This document shows, piece after piece, positions 60,342-64,000 of a stretch of 64,000 bases of DNA; position 1 is the stretch's first letter; every line of letters begins with the position of its first letter. The notes beneath the pieces are model-generated. The model saw nothing but the letters and a program-made list of their open reading frames with translations. It made no database searches and was not told the origin of the DNA. This DNA is from Adenophora triphylla var. japonica. Lineage: Eukaryota; Streptophyta; Magnoliopsida; Asterales; Campanulaceae. The stretch lies in contig JAFEMH010001241.1 in assembly GCA_022495995.1 (NCBI GenBank), positions 1 through 64,000 on the forward strand, given 5' to 3'. A program made the position numbers and the translations under genes.

Positions 60342-61638
60342 GCTAGAAGTATGAGATTGAAGTGTGGACTTTCGAAGACGTTTTGGGCATATACAGTTGA
60401 CACGACGGCTTTCTTGATCAATCGGGGACCATCGGTACCATTGGGGAATGGAATTCCAGAGGAAGCTTGGAGTGGCAAGCAGGTAAATCTGTCCTTTCTT
60501 CGCATATTTGGCTGCGTTTCTTATGTTCATGTTGATTCTGCTGAGAGAACTAAATTAGATGCAAAATCTGTTAAGTGTACATTTATTGGGTATGGCGGGG
60601 ATGACTTCGGGTACAAGTTTTGGGATGACCAAAATCATAGAATTATTCGTAGTCGAGATGTGGTATTCAATAAACAGGTATTGTACAAGGACAGAAAGGG
60701 GGCATCTGATGACACTAGTTCGGAACCGGAGGTTGTAGAGGTGGATATTCCAGACTCGGGTGGGAGCAGAACAGTTCATGTTGACCATGGTCAGGAGGTC
60801 ACTGATGATGAACCACATACTCCAGAACCGGATATTCCGCTGCGTAGATCCAGCAGGTTGCGTGGATCGCCTGACAGGTATACTCCATCCAATTATTATT
60901 TGCTGTTGACAGATAATGGGGAACCAGAATGTTATGCGGAGGCTGTTCGTAGTACACTTTGTAACAAGTGGAAAGCTGCGATGGATGATGAGATGGACTC
61001 ATTGAAGGCCAACAAAACTTGGGAGTTGACTGAACTACCCAAGGGGAAGAAGGCATTGCATAACAAGTGGGTTTACAGGATCAAGGAGGAAGCAGACGGT
61101 AGCAAGCGTTACAAGGCAAGACTGGTTGTAAAAGGGTTTCAGCAAAAGTACGGTATTGACTACACCGAGGTATTCACTCCGGTTGTGAAGATGACCACTA
61201 TCAGAATGGTTTTGGGGATAGTAGTGGCGGACAACTTATTGCTTGAACAGATGGATGTGAAGACAGCCTTTCTTCATGGGGACTTGGAGGAAGAGATTTA
61301 CATGGTACAGCCAGAGGGTTACTTGTCTAAGGGTAGCGAGGAGCTAGTTTGCAGATTGACTAAGAGCTTGTATGGCTTTAAACAAGCTCCTAGGCAGTGG
61401 TACAGGAAGTTTGATGGATTCATGCATGACATTGATTTTATCAGATGTGAGGCGGATCATTGTTGCTACTTCAAGAACACGGACAATGGGTACATTATCT
61501 TGCTGTTATATGTGGACGACATGCTAATAGCGGGCTCTAGCAGTAGAGAGGTAAACAGATTGAAGACTCAGTTGTCAGAACGGTTCGAAATGAAGGATTT
61601 GGGAGAGGCCAGGAAAATCTTGGGCATGCGGATTTGTG
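60342..61638 (+). pseudogene. Copia integrase tail and reverse transcriptase, cut off
   Basis: After the TAG the same frame continues through the integrase C-terminal region (FGCVSYVHVDS, FIGYGGDDFGYKFWD) into RT: NKWVYRIKEEADGSKRYKAR, QMDVKTAFLHGDLEEEIYM, SLYGFKQAPRQWY and the catalytic LLLYVDDMLI near 61510. It stops matching after LSERFEMKDLGEARKILGM near 61630. RNase H and the 3' LTR are missing, replaced by unrelated repeat sequence. Apart from the stop at its 5' edge, about 430 residues are open, so decay is recent. Confidence 0.88.
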
Positions 61639-62344
61639 AATGTGTGCCCAAATTTGTGTGTTGGATTCACGCGAGTTTGAAGACATCCGGTTTAATTTGA
61701 AAAACGGAGTCGCCACGCCATTTTGATTTCCTCAAAACTTTGAAAAAAGGATTTATGGGTTCGGAGGTTAAGTTACCCCTTGGGAAGAACGGATCGTCGT
61801 TCACCCAAGGTGCCTTGCCGTAGCAAGTCTCCCTAGATTCCGTTTATTTTGCTTGCTTGCGTGCTTTCTTGTGTGCATGTGTTTGAATGAAAGGGGAGGG
61901 AATGTCCCAAGTTGTCTTCCGGACGTACAAACCATTTATTGGTTGTCGCTCGGGATTTCTTGGATTTTATGTATTCGGGATTTTGATCCCGTCCTCATCT
62001 TGGACTTGTGATCATCGCATTTTTAACCTCGGGACTTGCGTGATCGAGAGAAGGACTCTCTTTTATAGCCCAAAAATGAGGTTCTTTAGGAAGGAATGTC
62101 CTTAGCCCATCAATCCTACACCTTAAGACGATCGAGCTTATATGAATGCTTCATGCTCGTCTTAAGTGATAATCGGAGATATATGGTTCAAGGTTATCCC
62201 TTTCTAAAGAGATTATGGAACCTTTAATGGAAGAAACGATGCAAAGATAGGATCTTTACACCGGTCCGTTCCAAGGTTGCTAATGGGGACATGGGGGAAT
62301 GCATGTAAAAATGACATTTTTAGTGAAAAGATGACATTTTTGGG

Positions 62345-62740
62345 TTGCAAAGGATGCATTTGATTTAAAGAAGTGATCTTTATTACAAAGGATGCATTTT
62401 GAATGTAAAGACATGATTTTTATGCAAAGGATGCATTTTTATGAAGAAATTAGCATTTAATATGCAAAGGATGCATAAAGATTGCATTTTGAAAAGCAAA
62501 GGATGCATTTTTATGATGAAGGAATGACCTTTAATGCAAAGGATGCATGAAAATGGATTTTTTGTGCAAAGGATGCATTTTTGATATAAAGATTGCATTT
62601 TTATGAGCAAATGATGCATAAAGATGACATTTTTATGTAAAAAGGGGGGGTTTTTAGGTGCAAAGGATGCACCTTTGAGTATAAAGATTACATTTTTAAT
62701 GACAAATGATGCCTAATTCATGCAAAGGATGCAAAGGAGA
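62345..62740. repeat. GCAAAGGATGCAT minisatellite
   Basis: About a dozen copies of GCAAAGGATGCA(T/C), separated by TTTTTATG-type spacers of roughly 15-30 bp, with alternating ATGACATTTTT phrases. Confidence 0.9.
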
Positions 62741-63468
62741 AAAGGGGGTATGATAAAGATATGATCATTAATACTAACTACCAAGTCCCAAGCAAAGATA
62801 ATAACAATATATGAATGCAATGAGCAATCTAATTCACATAGAGCAATTAAAATGCAAGGTTAGGGAGTGAGAGGTTACCAATGGTGGCCTCTTCTTCTTT
62901 GGGTGGTGTTAGATGGAAGGACCAATCTTGGGATCTTCAAGGAGGAGGGAGGTGGCTTCTTGGCTTGCTTCTTTAACCCTTGGGATTCCCAGCAGTATTT
63001 AGGAGTATTTTTGAGTCTGAATATGGAGTGTGGTGTGTGTTTTTCGTATGTAAAATGGGTAGAGGAGGGCTCTATTTATAGGCAGTCTGGAAATCGCCAA
63101 TGAAGCCGTGCGGCCAGAGACCCTTGGCTAATGCAGCCGTGCGGCATTATCCCTTGTGACTCAGCATGTTTCTAGAATCATGCAAGGTGGCCATTCTAGA
63201 ACTTTTCCCAAATTAATAAAAACGTGTTTCTTAATTGGGAAGCATTCCCTTCAGCCCTTATATGATTTGGAACAGTTCCGGAATTGTTCCGAAACTCCGG
63301 GAAAGTCTGGGAAATTACCGGGAAATTTACCGGAATTGCCGGGGAAATTAACCGGAAGGCATGAGCCAGATTTGGGTACTTACAGAAGCCCCTCGGCAAC
63401 GTCACTTGCAGGGCGAGTGGGGTTGTCGATAGAAAAGGATCCAATCTGGCGAGTGCCGAGACGGATTG

Positions 63469-64000
63469 GGTGACCAAGGTGGTCGAGTGGCTGAACCTCT
63501 GGAAGGCTACCTACGTATCCCGAGTGGGAATCAAGCCAGGCCGTAGTTCTAAAGAGATCCGCTGAGGAATAGAGAAGAGAAAACTGGTCTCTTGATGGGA
63601 AAATAGCAGAGGAAATGACCTAAGAGGTCAAGCAATTGACCCTACTGGGGATATGCTAGAAGTGACCAATGTGGTCGGATGTCAAGACCTTTATGAGGGG
63701 CTATTTCATCACTGAGGAGTGACGAAGGAATAGGGTGACCAAAGTGGTCGGATGGCTGGACCTTTTATAAAAGGCTACCTACGTATCCCGGAGGAATCAA
63801 GCCTTGATCGTAGTTCAAGCATCACTAGATAGGTTAGGAACGATGTCTAGGATCCTTGAAGTTTTGACAATTAATGGAGGTTGTCACCTGAGTGGATACT
63901 AGAGCTTACTTCACTATCGAGTGGATAGAGATAGCTAAAGTTTGGAAAACTTGAGCATACTTCACTATCTGGGATAGAGGTAGCTAAAGTTTAGGAGAAC
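63469..64000. repeat. Direct repeats at the right edge
   Basis: GGGTGACCAARGTGGTCG through GGCTACCTACGTATCCCG occurs at about 63469-63522 and again at 63738-63790 (~269-bp period). ACTTCACTATC...GATAG..GTAGCTAAAGTTT-type units recur at about 63910 and 63968. Confidence 0.8.

Larger units (their letters stand above)
61639..64000. mobile_element. Second LTR-type repeat abutting the copia pol, runs off the window
   Basis: No coding domain is visible. ACGGAGTCGCCACGC near 61707 contains, on the minus strand, GGCGACTCCG, a motif found near the primer site of plant Tat/Ogre-type gypsy elements. CTACCTACGTATCCCG followed by AATCAAGCC and CGTAGTTC (twice, near 63508 and 63776) is a phrase I associate with the same group. 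The interior holds a GCAAAGGATGCA minisatellite. Assignment to Tat/Ogre is inference; right end outside the window. Confidence 0.45.

Overview
The window is nuclear DNA from a flowering plant, most likely a eudicot (the protein types would fit an asterid, but the sequence does not fix the family). The evidence is intron-split genes with GT..AG junctions, plant-specific gene types (CYP72A cytochrome P450, R2R3-MYB, Mediator MED20, CTR9/VIP6), AT-rich intergenic DNA, and dense plant transposons: Stowaway MITEs, Helitrons, SINEs, an L1 LINE, a Mutator-like element, and Ty1/copia and Ty3/gypsy elements. I found no rRNA gene, genuine tRNA gene or CRISPR array.

Five host genes are supported, and I worked out exon boundaries for each. 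(1) CTR9/VIP6, minus strand, 11041 down to 2235: nine exons giving the first 346 residues of a Paf1-complex TPR protein. The 3' two thirds are not visible. (2) MED20, plus strand, 20228-26265: five exons, 219 aa, complete. (3) A CYP72A P450, minus strand, 47522-44226: five exons with all P450 signatures, but a 14-bp tandem duplication in exon 1 breaks the frame. (4) An R2R3-MYB of the TT2/C1 type with a bHLH-interaction motif, minus strand, 50033-48894: three exons, 284 aa. (5) A two-domain stress-responsive A/B-barrel (Dabb, UP3-like) protein, minus strand, 55244-54426: one exon, 272 aa.

Between them lies transposon territory. 11.2-13.7 kb holds a Mutator-like element with a FAR1/MULE-type N-terminal domain gene and a second, inverted partial copy abutting it. 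13.7-18.7 kb holds duplicated AT-rich repeats and Helitron termini. 27.6-31.0 kb is a 3.4-kb non-autonomous Helitron whose empty site survives in a neighbouring duplicate. 32.3-38.6 kb is a decayed Ty3/gypsy element split by two solo LTRs and lacking its RT active site. 41.2-42.9 kb has a SINE with an 18-bp target duplication, a copia RNase H remnant and a four-copy tandem repeat. 51.2-52.5 kb is a terminal-inverted-repeat element carrying an iterated ACTGGCA motif. 57.9-61.6 kb is a fairly young copia (Tork/Tnt1-like) element cut off by a second LTR-type repeat that fills the window to 64 kb.

The host genes do not form an operon or an obvious pathway cluster. CTR9 and MED20 both act on RNA polymerase II transcription, but their proximity is probably chance. 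The best story here is transposon stratigraphy: several insertions can be dated relative to each other because duplicated host segments preserve matching empty sites.
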